64,000 nucleotides of DNA from Neobacillus bataviensis (lineage in GTDB: Bacteria > Bacillota > Bacilli > Bacillales_B > DSM-18226): NCBI RefSeq assembly GCF_019969725.1, contig NZ_JAHXYW010000001.1, positions 620,001 through 684,000 on the forward strand. The letters run 5' to 3'. The translations under genes and the position numbers were made by a program. Below are positions 17,010 to 26,692 of this stretch, piece after piece. The stretch's first letter is position 1. Every line of letters begins with the position of its first letter. The notes beneath the pieces were generated by a model that was not told where the DNA came from, searched no databases, and was given only the letters and a program-made list of their open reading frames with translations.

Positions 17010-18523
17010 TGGGTGATCCCCCTTTTTTGGTAATCCTTCATTAAATGTTCAATGACATCCAGTTTAACGTGTCCCCTTACATGTTCTGCCAGCCGGTCAA
17101 ACGCTTCTTCCCGCAATTGGTTAAAAGATGGGCGCTTGTGGATGGGCTCCAATCCCTTTTTACGGCGGAGCTGATTAAGCAATTCCTCACGAAATTCATC
17201 ATTATGGAATATCCCATGAAAATAAGTGCCAATGATGTTTTCGTCCGGGGAATGACAGCCATCCCATTTTTCATTCGTAAAAATAAGCCCTTGGGACGCT
17301 CCTGTCGCCACGGTTTCACCCATATGAATCTCGTAACCTGTCACATGAAAGTTTTTTCCGAAAATATGCAACTTCCCATTTGATAGGATCGTCGTCTTTT
17401 CTTTCGTAATGGTCGTTTCAATTGGCAGTAACTGAAGGCCTTCGATTGCTTGATGGAGCGACTCGATCGCTAACGGATCCTCAATTTTATCACCAAGCAT
17501 TTGATAGCCGCCGCAGATCCCGAATAGAACGGTTTGTTTCTTTTTCTGTAATTCTGCTATTTTTTGAGCGATGCCGCTCTTTCTTAAAAACAGCAAATCT
17601 TCAATTGTATTCTTACTGCCGGGGAGAATGACTAAATCCGGATAGTGTAATTGATCCGCTCTCGTTATGAAACGGACATGACAATCCGGCTCGGCAAAAA
17701 ACGGGTCGATATCGGTGAAATTGGAGATTTTCGGATACTGAATCACCGCGATATCCAATTCTTTTTCAGTATTTTGAGTGGCTGTATATTGATTTAAAAT
17801 CACGGAATCCTCGGCATCAATATTTAGATTTTCCAAATAAGGGATTACGCCGAGAACGGGTTTACCTGTATACTCCTCAAACCAAGTTAATCCGGATTCT
17901 AGCAGGCGGATATCGCCGCGGAATTTATTGATGATTACACCAATCACTCTGTCGCGGTCCTCTGGTTCCATCAGCTGAAGGGTTCCTACTAAACTAGCAA
18001 ACACTCCGCCTTTTTCGATATCCCCAATTAAGATCACAGGGGCATCCGCCATTTTGGCGACCCGCATATTAACCATTTCACGGTCATTCAGATTAATCTC
18101 GGCCGGACTGCCAGCCCCTTCAATGATAATCCGTTCATAATTTTTGGACAGGGTGGATAATGATTGTTGAATCAGTTCCAATCCCGTTTGAAAGAATTCC
18201 CTGCGGTACCTTCCTGCTTCCATATTCTTATATGGTTTACCATGGACGACAATTTGGGATTGGTTATCCCGGTTCGGCTTTAGTAGAATCGGGTTCATAT
18301 CGGTGGTTGCCTGAATCCCTGCGGCTTCGGCTTGAACTCCCTGTGCTCTGCCGATTTCTTTTCCATCCACGGTGATATAGGAATTTAACGCCATATTTTG
18401 TGATTTAAACGGAACCGTTTTATATCCGTCCTGGGCGAAAATCCGGCAAAAGGCGGTGACGACAACACTTTTGCCGACATCTGAATTGGTACCTTGAAAC
18501 ATAAGCGGAAGAGCTTTAGCCAT
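17006..18523 (-). CDS. cbiP: Cobyric acid synthase CbiP/CobQ
   Basis: ATP- and glutamine-dependent amidase, 505 aa, acting on adenosylcobyrinate a,c-diamide at carboxylates b, d, e and g. The N-terminal dethiobiotin-synthetase-like domain starts MFQGTNSDVGKSVVVTAF. The C-terminal GATase domain has the nucleophile in LFGICGGYQMLG and the His in GTYFHGIFHNDEF. AAGGAG lies 10 nt before the ATG. It is the first gene after cbiX, with a 51-bp gap that also marks a visible change in base composition between the two halves of the string. Confidence 0.94.
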   Translation of the reverse strand: MAKALPLMFQGTNSDVGKSVVVTAFCRIFAQDGYKTVPFKSQNMALNSYITVDGKEIGRAQGVQAEAAGIQATTDMNPILLKPNRDNQSQIVVHGKPYKNMEAGRYRREFFQTGLELIQQSLSTLSKNYERIIIEGAGSPAEINLNDREMVNMRVAKMADAPVILIGDIEKGGVFASLVGTLQLMEPEDRDRVIGVIINKFRGDIRLLESGLTWFEEYTGKPVLGVIPYLENLNIDAEDSVILNQYTATQNTEKELDIAVIQYPKISNFTDIDPFFAEPDCHVRFITRADQLHYPDLVILPGSKNTIEDLLFLRKSGIAQKIAELQKKKQTVLFGICGGYQMLGDKIEDPLAIESLHQAIEGLQLLPIETTITKEKTTILSNGKLHIFGKNFHVTGYEIHMGETVATGASQGLIFTNEKWDGCHSPDENIIGTYFHGIFHNDEFREELLNQLRRKKGLEPIHKRPSFNQLREEAFDRLAEHVRGHVKLDVIEHLMKDYQKRGITQ

Positions 18524-18574
18524 TTTCTTTGAACTCCTTACATTTCTTGATTTAATTTTCGACCAGCCTATTCT

Positions 18575-19780
18575 CTAATTATGGTGATGGTGATGATGAT
18601 GTTCATACCCATGTTCTTCAGCATATTTACGGAAATTTTCTAAATCTTGCATTCCCGTGGATGTACCGTTTATGGCCTGATTCATACGTTCTAACAGTAC
18701 TGTTCTTAACTTTGGATGATAGCCAAAATACTGAGCTATATCAATTGTTACATGCGGATAAGTCTCTTTAAACTGATCGGCCATTTTATTCATTCTATCC
18801 ATTAAAATTCCCGTAAATAAAAAATACGGGAGCATGATAATTTTTTTTGCGCCTAATTTTATACAGCGTTCCATCCCATCCTGCACAGTTGGCTTCGTTA
18901 CCCCCATAAAGGCACTTTCAACGATAGTTACATTTAATTTCTCCCACAATAATCTGCTGATTTTATAAAAATCACCATTAGCATATGGATCGCTGCCGCC
19001 ACGTCCAATTAATAAAATAGCCGTATCCTCATGTTTTTGATCTACTTCAAAACCTGCTTCAGCAAGTCTTGTTTTTAAAATTTCAAAAACTTCCTCATGA
19101 ACACCTATCGTTTGGCCATAAGTAAATCGAACATCTGGGAAATGCTCTTTAGCATGTTCGATCTCTGCAGGAATGTGCAGTTTTGAGTGTCCTGCATGTA
19201 ATAAAATGATGGGAATTACATGGATTTCATCTGCACCTTTTTCAACACACAACTGAATCCCATCCTCAATATTTGGTGATGCAAATTCTAAAAAACATGT
19301 TTCTACTAAAAGGGCTGGATCAATGTATTCTTTCATTTGCCCGACAAATTCGCGAACTTCTATATTCCCTGCCTCCCGCCTGCTGCCATGTCCAACAAAT
19401 AATACAGCTTTTTTCATCGGTCCATTACCTTTCTTGTATTTTTCAATACCTTTTATGCGATCTTCGCTGCGTTTCCGCACACCGTGCTCCATTGAATAAA
19501 TGATCGCATCTTCTTTAACTTCATCATGAACAATATCACGTGCAGTTTCTTCATGTTGAACCGAATACCATGTCCCTTTTGGGTAATCAATTACGACGCA
19601 TTTATCTTTACAGCGGCCGTTACATCGTGTACGCGATGTATGAATATGCTCATCTAATTGGTTTTTTCGGATTTCATCTCGAATTTGCTGCGTGACCTCC
19701 TCAGCTCCTGCTCCCATACAGGTTGCCCCATTGCAAATGAGTAAATGACGCTGCATTTGCGTTAAATTCCATGTTGTCAT
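18575..19780 (-). CDS. cbiX: Sirohydrochlorin cobaltochelatase CbiX, long form with Fe-S domain and His tail
   Basis: Inserts Co2+ into sirohydrochlorin. 401 aa in three parts. An N-terminal thioredoxin-like [2Fe-2S] ferredoxin domain (about 1-80) has cysteines at 16, 21, 53 and 57 (CNGATC and RCNGRCKDKC). Two CbiX half-domains follow: the first begins AVLFVGHGSRREAG with the catalytic His, and the second has LIGRGGSDPY in the matching place, without that His. The C-terminus ends in seven consecutive His before a final Asn. Long CbiX with a metal-binding His-rich tail and an Fe-S centre is known from B. megaterium; the tail probably stores or delivers cobalt. The start has GGGGAGG 7 nt upstream. 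Confidence 0.92.
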   Translation of the reverse strand: MTTWNLTQMQRHLLICNGATCMGAGAEEVTQQIRDEIRKNQLDEHIHTSRTRCNGRCKDKCVVIDYPKGTWYSVQHEETARDIVHDEVKEDAIIYSMEHGVRKRSEDRIKGIEKYKKGNGPMKKAVLFVGHGSRREAGNIEVREFVGQMKEYIDPALLVETCFLEFASPNIEDGIQLCVEKGADEIHVIPIILLHAGHSKLHIPAEIEHAKEHFPDVRFTYGQTIGVHEEVFEILKTRLAEAGFEVDQKHEDTAILLIGRGGSDPYANGDFYKISRLLWEKLNVTIVESAFMGVTKPTVQDGMERCIKLGAKKIIMLPYFLFTGILMDRMNKMADQFKETYPHVTIDIAQYFGYHPKLRTVLLERMNQAINGTSTGMQDLENFRKYAEEHGYEHHHHHHHN

Positions 19781-19882
19781 AAAGCGACCTCCCCTCTCCC
19801 ATCATCTTGTAACCACTATGTCTATTTGTTTTATCAACAGTGCCCCCGATTAAAGCCCCTTTTATTAATGTCAAAACGAAAC

Positions 19883-20722
19883 TTAGTCATGTAACTTCAC
19901 AGGCTCCCAACTAATGATCGCAGCATAGAATGAATAACGGTATACATACTGGCCATCCTCCATTGCTATAAAGCGTGCGAGTGATGCTTTCACATGTGCC
20001 ATATCAAACCGAGGTGATAAGATTTTTTTGCTCTGTGCTTCATATAATTGCTGCAATGTATCATAACGATACTCACGCTCCAGCTTAAGCATTTCACAAT
20101 TTGCATAAATCCCTAACTGATACAGCATATTGACGATGGTAATATAATCACGGCGAGGATGTTTAATGTCATAGCCAAACTGCTCATCTAAAATAACGTA
20201 ATGCGGTTGAATAGGTCCTGTTGTTAAACCAATGATGGCGCGCTTTTTGGCAAGACTGTTCATTTTTTTCAGCGCCGCATTCATTTCATACATACGATAA
20301 AAGCAGTTCACCCCAATAACAAAATCATGCTGCTCAATTTGCGCTTCTTCCCATTTACTATAAACGAACTGAACATTTGTATCGTTTTCAAAGTATTGTT
20401 TTAAATAAGCAAGCACACTTTCAGAACCATCCACTAAAGTTAAACTTTTGACATCTTGATGGAGTTGGAAGGTGTAGTTGCCCCATCCCGGCCCAATTTC
20501 AATACAAGTTGAATTTTTAGGGATATGTTGTTTCATTTTTTCGTAAATTTTTTTTGCATAGTTATCTGTTTGCTTGTATGTTTTTTTCTTCATCGACTGA
20601 GCCCAATATGCTTCTTCCAGCACATCATCGATCATTCTTTCTGGCATCTTGCCATGCCAGTCTAACATGCCTTCTTTCCACAGCTTTTCAAAATCAAATT
20701 GTAAAGGGGAACCTTTTATCAT
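19883..20722 (-). CDS. cbiY: CbiY-position SAM-dependent methyltransferase-like protein
   Basis: 279-aa class I methyltransferase fold. The SAM motif CIEIGPGWGNYTFQL is near residue 95, followed by LTLVDGSES and a post-I region VIGVNCFYRMYEM. It occupies exactly the position of cbiY (between the cysGB/sirC gene and cbiX) in the B. megaterium cobI operon, a gene without an assigned reaction. The symbol is given on position only. All ring methylations already have dedicated enzymes in this operon, so its role may be accessory. GAGGAG lies 8 nt before the ATG. The 181 bp upstream hold no convincing gene. Confidence 0.7.
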   Translation of the reverse strand: MIKGSPLQFDFEKLWKEGMLDWHGKMPERMIDDVLEEAYWAQSMKKKTYKQTDNYAKKIYEKMKQHIPKNSTCIEIGPGWGNYTFQLHQDVKSLTLVDGSESVLAYLKQYFENDTNVQFVYSKWEEAQIEQHDFVIGVNCFYRMYEMNAALKKMNSLAKKRAIIGLTTGPIQPHYVILDEQFGYDIKHPRRDYITIVNMLYQLGIYANCEMLKLEREYRYDTLQQLYEAQSKKILSPRFDMAHVKASLARFIAMEDGQYVYRYSFYAAIISWEPVKLHD

Positions 20723-20903
20723 TTAATTTTCTCCTCAATCTCGACAACATAAATGGACAATCCTTTTCTGGTGAATTGGGTACCAGTTTATGTTTTAACA
20801 TGGCGTCCTGGGTGCTTAAAACACAAGCCCCTTCATCGCTTTGACATCCTGATCAGAATAATAATATTTTATGGCATCAATCGTTGACACAAAATCAGCA
20901 TCC

Positions 20904-21533
20904 TCACCGATTTTCTCCTATACGCTGCTCCAGCCACGCTTCACATTTTTGTTTTTCACCCTGCTCCATCCATTGTAATAACTGTGGATCCAGGAGCTCT
21001 GCTAATAGCTGTTTTTTCGCATCCCCCGTAAACAATTGTAAAATTCGCTGACGCGCTTCCTTTAAAAATGAAACATACTGCGTGTAATGTACTCCAAATT
21101 GCTCTTCTAAATCCGTCTTTACTTGGCGTGTCAGGCCTGGACTTGCCCCGGACGTCGATACAGTCAATACGAAATCACCACGGCGAACGACTGCTGGATT
21201 GATGAAATCAACGCGTCCTTTTGCATCCGCACGGCTTAGTAATTGCCAATGCTGTGCCGCTTCTTCCACTGCATTATTTACCTCTTCGTCATTTGTAACG
21301 GCGAAAATCAGTGCTGCATCATCTAAGTCAGCTGGTACAAATGCTTTTTCTTTCCATGTCACAAGCCCTTCATTGATGTATTGCTGCAATTTTTCGGTTA
21401 CAGCTGGGCTTATCACTGTTACTAGTGCCTTTGTTGGCAGCAGCGCTTCTACCTTTTGACGCGCTACATGTCCGCCCCCAACAATAACAACCTTTTTATA
21501 GTCAATATTCATTAATAGTGGGAAATAATTCAT
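20904..21533 (-). CDS. sirC: Precorrin-2 dehydrogenase SirC (CysG-B/Met8p type)
   Basis: 209-aa NAD+-dependent enzyme that oxidises precorrin-2 to sirohydrochlorin, the substrate of CbiX. The Rossmann motif KKVVIVGGGHVARQKVEALL is at residues 13-32, and the FVLTVSTSGASPGLTRQVK segment is typical of the SirC/Met8p family. GGAGG is 6 nt before the ATG; the start overlaps the end of cbiA by 32 bp. Ferrochelatase activity is possible in this family, but CbiX encoded beside it suggests dehydrogenase only. Confidence 0.9.
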   Translation of the reverse strand: MNYFPLLMNIDYKKVVIVGGGHVARQKVEALLPTKALVTVISPAVTEKLQQYINEGLVTWKEKAFVPADLDDAALIFAVTNDEEVNNAVEEAAQHWQLLSRADAKGRVDFINPAVVRRGDFVLTVSTSGASPGLTRQVKTDLEEQFGVHYTQYVSFLKEARQRILQLFTGDAKKQLLAELLDPQLLQWMEQGEKQKCEAWLEQRIGENR

Positions 21534-22887
21534 TGTTTACCTCCAAACATGCTTTCAGCCAATTTTTCACAAGCTGTGGATTCGAAGCAAAATGAAAGTG
21601 TGTATAGCCAGCAACAATATTTTTATGTAGATAACCTTCCTTCTGAGCACGAAAACGGCCTTTACTAAAATAAGCTGGTGATGTATGCTCCCCTTCATAC
21701 CTTGAGTAATGGAACTCATGCCCTTTTGCCTGCTCCTCTGCATTGATTAGAAAGTTGCCAGGAACACCCGTAATTTCCCTGTATCCAAGTGCCGCTAATT
21801 TATCTTGCATCCGCACACGTCCTGGAATGATCCCGAGCATCGGAAATACCTGTCCTTGACGATTCACAATTTCCTCTGTTAAATACATAAAACCGCCGCA
21901 TTCCGCTAATGTTGGTACCCCTTGCTCAAGCGCGGCTCTTATTGATTGCTTCGTTTCCTCATTTTTCCCCAATGCTTCAGCAAACTCTTCCGGGAAACCA
22001 CCGCCGATATAAAGCCCCTGCGCATTTTCTGGAACTTCCTCATTTTGTAAAGGAGAGAAGTAATGCAATGTGGCACCATATGTACGGAGTAATTCTAGAT
22101 TTTCTTCATAATAGAAGTTAAAGGCGGCATCCTTTGCAACTGCAATATGTACTTCTTGTCTTTGCGGCTGTGCATCAAAGATAGATTCAGAAACCTCTAA
22201 TGGTTGTGTTTTTGTAATTTCCAGCAGTTGTTCAACATCCACTGTTTCTTCGATTGCTTCTGCAAGACTATCAAAATATGAATCTAAATCACCACGTTCT
22301 ATGGCTGGTACTAAACCTAGATGACGGCTTGGCATCATTGGTACAGCTCCTTTCGGCAAATAACCAATGACGGGAATTCCACATTCTTGTTCAATTGCTG
22401 CTTTGACAATTTCAAAATGGCTTTTACTTCCTAATTGATTGGCAATAATACCAACAATATTGGAGCTTTCCTCTAACATTTGAAATCCTTTGACAATCGC
22501 AGCCGCACTTCTTGCCATACTTGCTGCATTGACAATTAAAATGACGGGACTATTTGTGATCTCACTAATATGAGCAGCAGATCCTTCATTTGATAATGGG
22601 GATTTTCCATCATAAAAGCCCATCACTCCTTCAATAATAGCTGCATCTGCATCTTGGCTCGCTCTTGCGACAATTGCACGGACTGTATCATGGGACATCA
22701 TGAAACTATCAATATTACGAGAAGGGCGTTTTGTGACTGCTGTATGATACGTTGGGTCAATATAGTCCGGGCCGCATTTAAAGCCCTGGACTGTTAATCC
22801 ACGCTTCATAAGCGTACGCATGATGCCAATTGTGAATGTTGTTTTTCCAACACCGCTTCCTGTGCCGGCTAGAACAAATCGATTCAT
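21502..22887 (-). CDS. cbiA: Cobyrinate a,c-diamide synthase CbiA
   Basis: 461-aa ATP/glutamine-dependent amidase acting on cobyrinate carboxylates a and c. The N-terminal P-loop GTGSGVGKTTFTIGIM and KCGPDYIDPTYH bind ATP and cobyrinate. The C-terminal GATase domain has the nucleophilic Cys in LAECGGFMYLTE and the His in GYTHFHFASNP. The ATG overlaps the cbiG stop by 4 bp. Confidence 0.94.
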   Translation of the reverse strand: MNRFVLAGTGSGVGKTTFTIGIMRTLMKRGLTVQGFKCGPDYIDPTYHTAVTKRPSRNIDSFMMSHDTVRAIVARASQDADAAIIEGVMGFYDGKSPLSNEGSAAHISEITNSPVILIVNAASMARSAAAIVKGFQMLEESSNIVGIIANQLGSKSHFEIVKAAIEQECGIPVIGYLPKGAVPMMPSRHLGLVPAIERGDLDSYFDSLAEAIEETVDVEQLLEITKTQPLEVSESIFDAQPQRQEVHIAVAKDAAFNFYYEENLELLRTYGATLHYFSPLQNEEVPENAQGLYIGGGFPEEFAEALGKNEETKQSIRAALEQGVPTLAECGGFMYLTEEIVNRQGQVFPMLGIIPGRVRMQDKLAALGYREITGVPGNFLINAEEQAKGHEFHYSRYEGEHTSPAYFSKGRFRAQKEGYLHKNIVAGYTHFHFASNPQLVKNWLKACLEVNNELFPTINEY

Positions 22888-24020
22888 CGTACTTCCTCCT
22901 CAAAATTGACACGTGCAATCGATATAGTCACATTTCCGCTTTTCTTTTTCTCCAGCAGTAACTCTTTCGCATTCGCATAATGCAATGCGGCCGGCTCACT
23001 GACCCCATATGCACCTGTATATTTAAAGACTGTTTCTGATGGGTTTTGCATCGGTATTTCATTTAGCTGGTCAGGTGTGTAAGTTACAAACGGCCAGTTA
23101 TGTTTAGCAGTTAATTCAAGCAGGCCTGTTTCGTTTTTCTTTAAGTCGATGGTCGCAACTGCTTTGACACTTTTTTTACTTAAACACAGCTCAGCTAATG
23201 TTTCATCTATGACTTGTTCAATTTCTTCCATTGCCGTACCACGATTACAGCCAATGCCAAGTACAATTGATTTTGGACGATACACAACTCCGTTCTCGAG
23301 CAGCACCTTTTCATGTGCCTCAATTAAACGATCTGTAATAAGCAGTGCCGCTTGTGGCTTTGCCATGATCGCTTCATCTATCGTTGGATAAATTTTTAAA
23401 TTGTCAGGCATTGAGCGATCGTACATCCACCAATTTTTTTCACCCGTTTCCTGCACAATCGCAACATGCTCTTCATTGACAACCGATGCACTAACAGGTG
23501 TTAATTTTTCTTCACTATCCCACATCCACCCAAATTGGGCGCCAAATAAATCCACAGGAATCGTTTTTTGAACATCTGAAGCTGTTGTTACAACTGGTGC
23601 AGCATCAATCGCTTTTGCAAATTCATGGGTTAAGGCATTGGCACCGCCAATATGCCCCGATAATACGCTGACGACATACTGACCTTTATCATCCACCACT
23701 AACACGGCAGGATCTTTCTTTTTATCAATCAAAAGCGGAGAAATCATGCGGACGACAGCACCGAGGGAAATGATGCAAATGATTCCTTTATACCGCTGGA
23801 ACAATGCGGGCAATAGTAGGCGAACCGTACCATCAAATAACTGAATTTGGCGCGTTTCTTCGTCACCCTGCTCGAATTTCTTCATATAATAAAGGTCCAC
23901 ATACGGAAATTTTTCCGCGTAGCTTCTTGCATGTTCCACCCCATGTTTCGTTATGGCAACGAGGGCATATGGTTTGCGCTTTACAATAACAGGAATTTCA
24001 CCTTCACGTAAACTAATCAT
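22884..24020 (-). CDS. cbiG: Cobalt-precorrin-5A hydrolase CbiG
   Basis: 378-aa enzyme that opens the delta-lactone of cobalt-precorrin-5A, releasing acetaldehyde. It has the N-terminal CbiG region with GIICIISLGAVVRMISPLL and DPAVLVVDDKGQYVVSVLSG, HIGGANALTHEFA, and the C-terminal domain IVLGIGCNRGTAMEEIE. The length is normal for the family. It overlaps cbiF by 8 bp and cbiA by 4 bp. Its presence, with cbiD and cbiX, marks the anaerobic (cobalt-early) route. Confidence 0.94.
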   Translation of the reverse strand: MISLREGEIPVIVKRKPYALVAITKHGVEHARSYAEKFPYVDLYYMKKFEQGDEETRQIQLFDGTVRLLLPALFQRYKGIICIISLGAVVRMISPLLIDKKKDPAVLVVDDKGQYVVSVLSGHIGGANALTHEFAKAIDAAPVVTTASDVQKTIPVDLFGAQFGWMWDSEEKLTPVSASVVNEEHVAIVQETGEKNWWMYDRSMPDNLKIYPTIDEAIMAKPQAALLITDRLIEAHEKVLLENGVVYRPKSIVLGIGCNRGTAMEEIEQVIDETLAELCLSKKSVKAVATIDLKKNETGLLELTAKHNWPFVTYTPDQLNEIPMQNPSETVFKYTGAYGVSEPAALHYANAKELLLEKKKSGNVTISIARVNFEEEVR

Positions 24021-24795
24021 TTGCTTTCACACCTTTGCGGAAGCCATGAGTAAAGGTTTTGTCATAGAGCTTCGAACGATAATTTTTTTCATGGATATGC
24101 GGGTCTAATGCCCAGCCTGCTAGAATCATCGCATGCTTGCGAATGCCGTTGACACGCATTGCTTCATCTAATTCAGCCAGTGTTGTCCGCACAATTTTTT
24201 GGTCAGGCCACGAAGCACGCTGCACAACAGCAACTGGTGTATCATCTGCCCAGCCTGCTTCCTGTAATTCTTTGGTAATTTTCTTTGTTAATGTCGCACT
24301 TAAAAACATTGCTATCGTACAGTGATGGCTTGCCAGTGCCTGTAATTTTTCTAGCTCTGGCACAGGTGTACGCCCTTCAGCCCGCGTTAAAATGAGCGTT
24401 TGAGTTAAATCAGGAATCGTCAGCTCCGCACCAACTGCTGCTGCAGATGCAAAAACAGAACTTACACCTGGAACAACTTCATAGCTAATATCATGCTGCT
24501 TCAGCATTGCCACTTGCTCCATCGTTGCACCGTACATCGCCGGGTCGCCTGTATGTAAACGTACAACCTTTTTGCCTGCATTGACACGCTCGACAATACA
24601 ATCCACCATTTCCTGAAGATGCATCCCTGCTGTGCGGATAATTTCTGCCGACTCCTTCGCTTCCGCTACTAACGTTTCGCTTACGAGTGAATCAGTATAC
24701 ATCACAACATCTGCTTCTTTTAATAGCTTTAGACCTTTCACCGTGATTAAATCCGGATCTCCCGGACCTGCTCCGATAATCCAAATTTTCTTCAT
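24013..24795 (-). CDS. cbiF: Cobalt-precorrin-4 C11-methyltransferase CbiF
   Basis: 260-aa SAM-dependent methyltransferase acting at C11. Motifs are IWIIGAGPGDPDLITVKG at the N-terminus, VRLHTGDPAMYGATMEQ and EVVPGVSSVFASAAAVGAEL. The ATG at 24795 overlaps the cbiL TAA (TAATG); an in-frame upstream extension to 24816 is inside cbiL and less likely. Confidence 0.93.
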   Translation of the reverse strand: MKKIWIIGAGPGDPDLITVKGLKLLKEADVVMYTDSLVSETLVAEAKESAEIIRTAGMHLQEMVDCIVERVNAGKKVVRLHTGDPAMYGATMEQVAMLKQHDISYEVVPGVSSVFASAAAVGAELTIPDLTQTLILTRAEGRTPVPELEKLQALASHHCTIAMFLSATLTKKITKELQEAGWADDTPVAVVQRASWPDQKIVRTTLAELDEAMRVNGIRKHAMILAGWALDPHIHEKNYRSKLYDKTFTHGFRKGVKAND

Positions 24796-25499
24796 TATTT
24801 GCGCACCACCATACATGACAAGTAATTTAATTCTGCACCCCGTAGTTCATTGATCTTCCAAATTATCTCTTCATCAGATGTAACTTTTGTAACGACATGT
24901 GTTTTTTCTAACAAATTCATTTCCTCCAGTAGATTGAGCATTGCATCTATAACTTTTGCTACTTTGATAAAGACGATCGCATCGTGGTTTTCAATTACTC
25001 GGCGCATTTCTTCCATATCCTCCGTAGCAGGAATCATGGCGACATGATCATCACCATCAGCCAATGCAATCCCTAAGCGATTAACAGAACCATTAAACGA
25101 AGAAATGCCAGCTACCGTTTCAATTGGAACATCAGGGTACATTGATTTCATTAAGTTCATTAAATGTATAAATGTGCTAAACAGCATCGGATCCCCTTCA
25201 GTTACAAAAGCTACATCTTTTCCTTGACTTAAATAGCTATAAATAGTTTCAACAGATTTTGTCCACTCAGTACGCAGGGTATCTTCATCTTTTGTCATGG
25301 GGAATACCAAACCAAGCATCTCTTTTTCTGCCGGATTAATATAAACTTCAACAATACGATGGGCATAAGATTTACTGCCCTTTAATTTTTTGGGATAAGC
25401 AATGACCGGGCTTTCCTGCAATCTGCGAAATGCTTTTACTGTGATTAATTCTGGATCTCCTGGCCCAACACCTAATCCAAATAAGGTTCCTATTCTCAT
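24795..25499 (-). CDS. cbiL: Cobalt-factor II C20-methyltransferase CbiL
   Basis: 234-aa SAM-dependent methyltransferase at C20. Motifs are [36 protein letters not shown] and [17 protein letters not shown]. The ATG overlaps the cbiET stop by 4 bp. It follows CbiX in the pathway. Confidence 0.93.
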   Translation of the reverse strand: MRIGTLFGLGVGPGDPELITVKAFRRLQESPVIAYPKKLKGSKSYAHRIVEVYINPAEKEMLGLVFPMTKDEDTLRTEWTKSVETIYSYLSQGKDVAFVTEGDPMLFSTFIHLMNLMKSMYPDVPIETVAGISSFNGSVNRLGIALADGDDHVAMIPATEDMEEMRRVIENHDAIVFIKVAKVIDAMLNLLEEMNLLEKTHVVTKVTSDEEIIWKINELRGAELNYLSCMVVRK

Positions 25500-26692
25500 G
25501 ATTCTTTTCCTTTCTTTGCTGTCACTATATAGATTGGATTTAACGGTTCAAATCGTGTTAAATTTAAGATTGGCTTACTTTTTGAAATTTGTGCCTGTAA
25601 TATCGATACTTCACAGCCTAATATTTTTAGATGCTGCAGCGCTTCTGCCAGATTTTCGATCGTTGCAATATTCATAACAAGGCGTCCATTTGGCTGTAAG
25701 CGTGAAATACATGTTTGCAATAAATGCTCCATATTTCCACCGTTACCGCCAATAAAAATCGCATGTGGATCTGGAAATTCAGCTAGACGGTCAGGTGCCT
25801 TCCCCAGCACTGCAACAAAATCTGTACGATGTTTTAATTGATTTTCCAGACAGTTTTTAAGGTCACCATCATTTTTTTCAATTGCATACACGGCACCTTC
25901 CCGAGCCATTTTCGCTGCTTCAATCGCAACAGATCCTGTGCAGGTTCCTATATCCCAAACAATGCTATTTTCCTTAAGTCCCAACTCCTGTAGACAAAGA
26001 GTCCGAATTTCTCTTTTAGTAATCAATCCTTTATCCGGCTTTCGCTGAAGAAATGCATCATCCGGAATTCCAAGAGAAGAACGTTCCACTACCTCACGCT
26101 GTTTTAAAATCACAACATTCAATGGAAAAAAGGAGGATTGCTCCATTTCGTCCAATGTGAAACTGCGGCAGCGCTCGTTTTCACCTTGTAGATTTTCAGC
26201 AACGAAGGCATCATATTCTGTCATGCCAAAACGCTTTAAATATGTTGCAATTGCTTGCGGACAATTCGTTTCATCTGTTAATACAGCAATTTTTTTACGT
26301 CCATCAATTCTTTGTGCAAACCCTTTAATGGAACGACCATGTAAGCTGACAATATACGCATCCTGCCAGCTTTCCTGCATTTTAGAAAAAGCGAGCTGTA
26401 CCGAGCTGGTATAAGGATAAATTGTTAATGGAAGCTTCTTCGCAAGTACACCGCCAAGTCCATAAAATAGCGGATCACCGGACACTAAAATAACGACATT
26501 TCGTGTTTCTTGCTGTAATTCAGCTGTTAATGCTGACAAACCGCCTTTGATTACTTTTTTCTCTTTTTTAAATTCCGGGAAAAATTGTAAATGCCGCTCC
26601 CCGCCTACAAGTACATCACTTTCATTGATCCACTCAGCATATTGGGGGAGCAATCCTTCCGCGCCATTATCCCCTATACCAATCATCTTCAT
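25496..26692 (-). CDS. cbiET: Fused cobalt-precorrin-7 methyltransferase CbiE-CbiT
   Basis: About 398 aa, a natural fusion. The N-terminal CbiE domain (about 1-200, starting [14 protein letters not shown]) methylates C5. The C-terminal CbiT domain (about 210-398) methylates C15 and decarboxylates the C12 acetate; it has the SAM motif [16 protein letters not shown] and [14 protein letters not shown]. The frame opens at a TTG at 26704, but the ATG at 26692 gives the normal CbiE N-terminus. The start overlaps the end of cbiD. The CbiET fusion is also found in B. megaterium. Confidence 0.93.
   Translation of the reverse strand: MKMIGIGDNGAEGLLPQYAEWINESDVLVGGERHLQFFPEFKKEKKVIKGGLSALTAELQQETRNVVILVSGDPLFYGLGGVLAKKLPLTIYPYTSSVQLAFSKMQESWQDAYIVSLHGRSIKGFAQRIDGRKKIAVLTDETNCPQAIATYLKRFGMTEYDAFVAENLQGENERCRSFTLDEMEQSSFFPLNVVILKQREVVERSSLGIPDDAFLQRKPDKGLITKREIRTLCLQELGLKENSIVWDIGTCTGSVAIEAAKMAREGAVYAIEKNDGDLKNCLENQLKHRTDFVAVLGKAPDRLAEFPDPHAIFIGGNGGNMEHLLQTCISRLQPNGRLVMNIATIENLAEALQHLKILGCEVSILQAQISKSKPILNLTRFEPLNPIYIVTAKKGKES

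Noticed and set aside
18580..18600. Run of seven His codons at a gene end looked like a cloning tag
   Set aside because: It is in frame in native cbiX, mixes CAT and CAC codons, and His-rich C-termini are known for long CbiX proteins of bacilli.
20723..20903. Short open frames between sirC and cbiY as real genes
   Set aside because: One has no start codon and the other overlaps the cbiY ribosome site; recorded only as possible relics.
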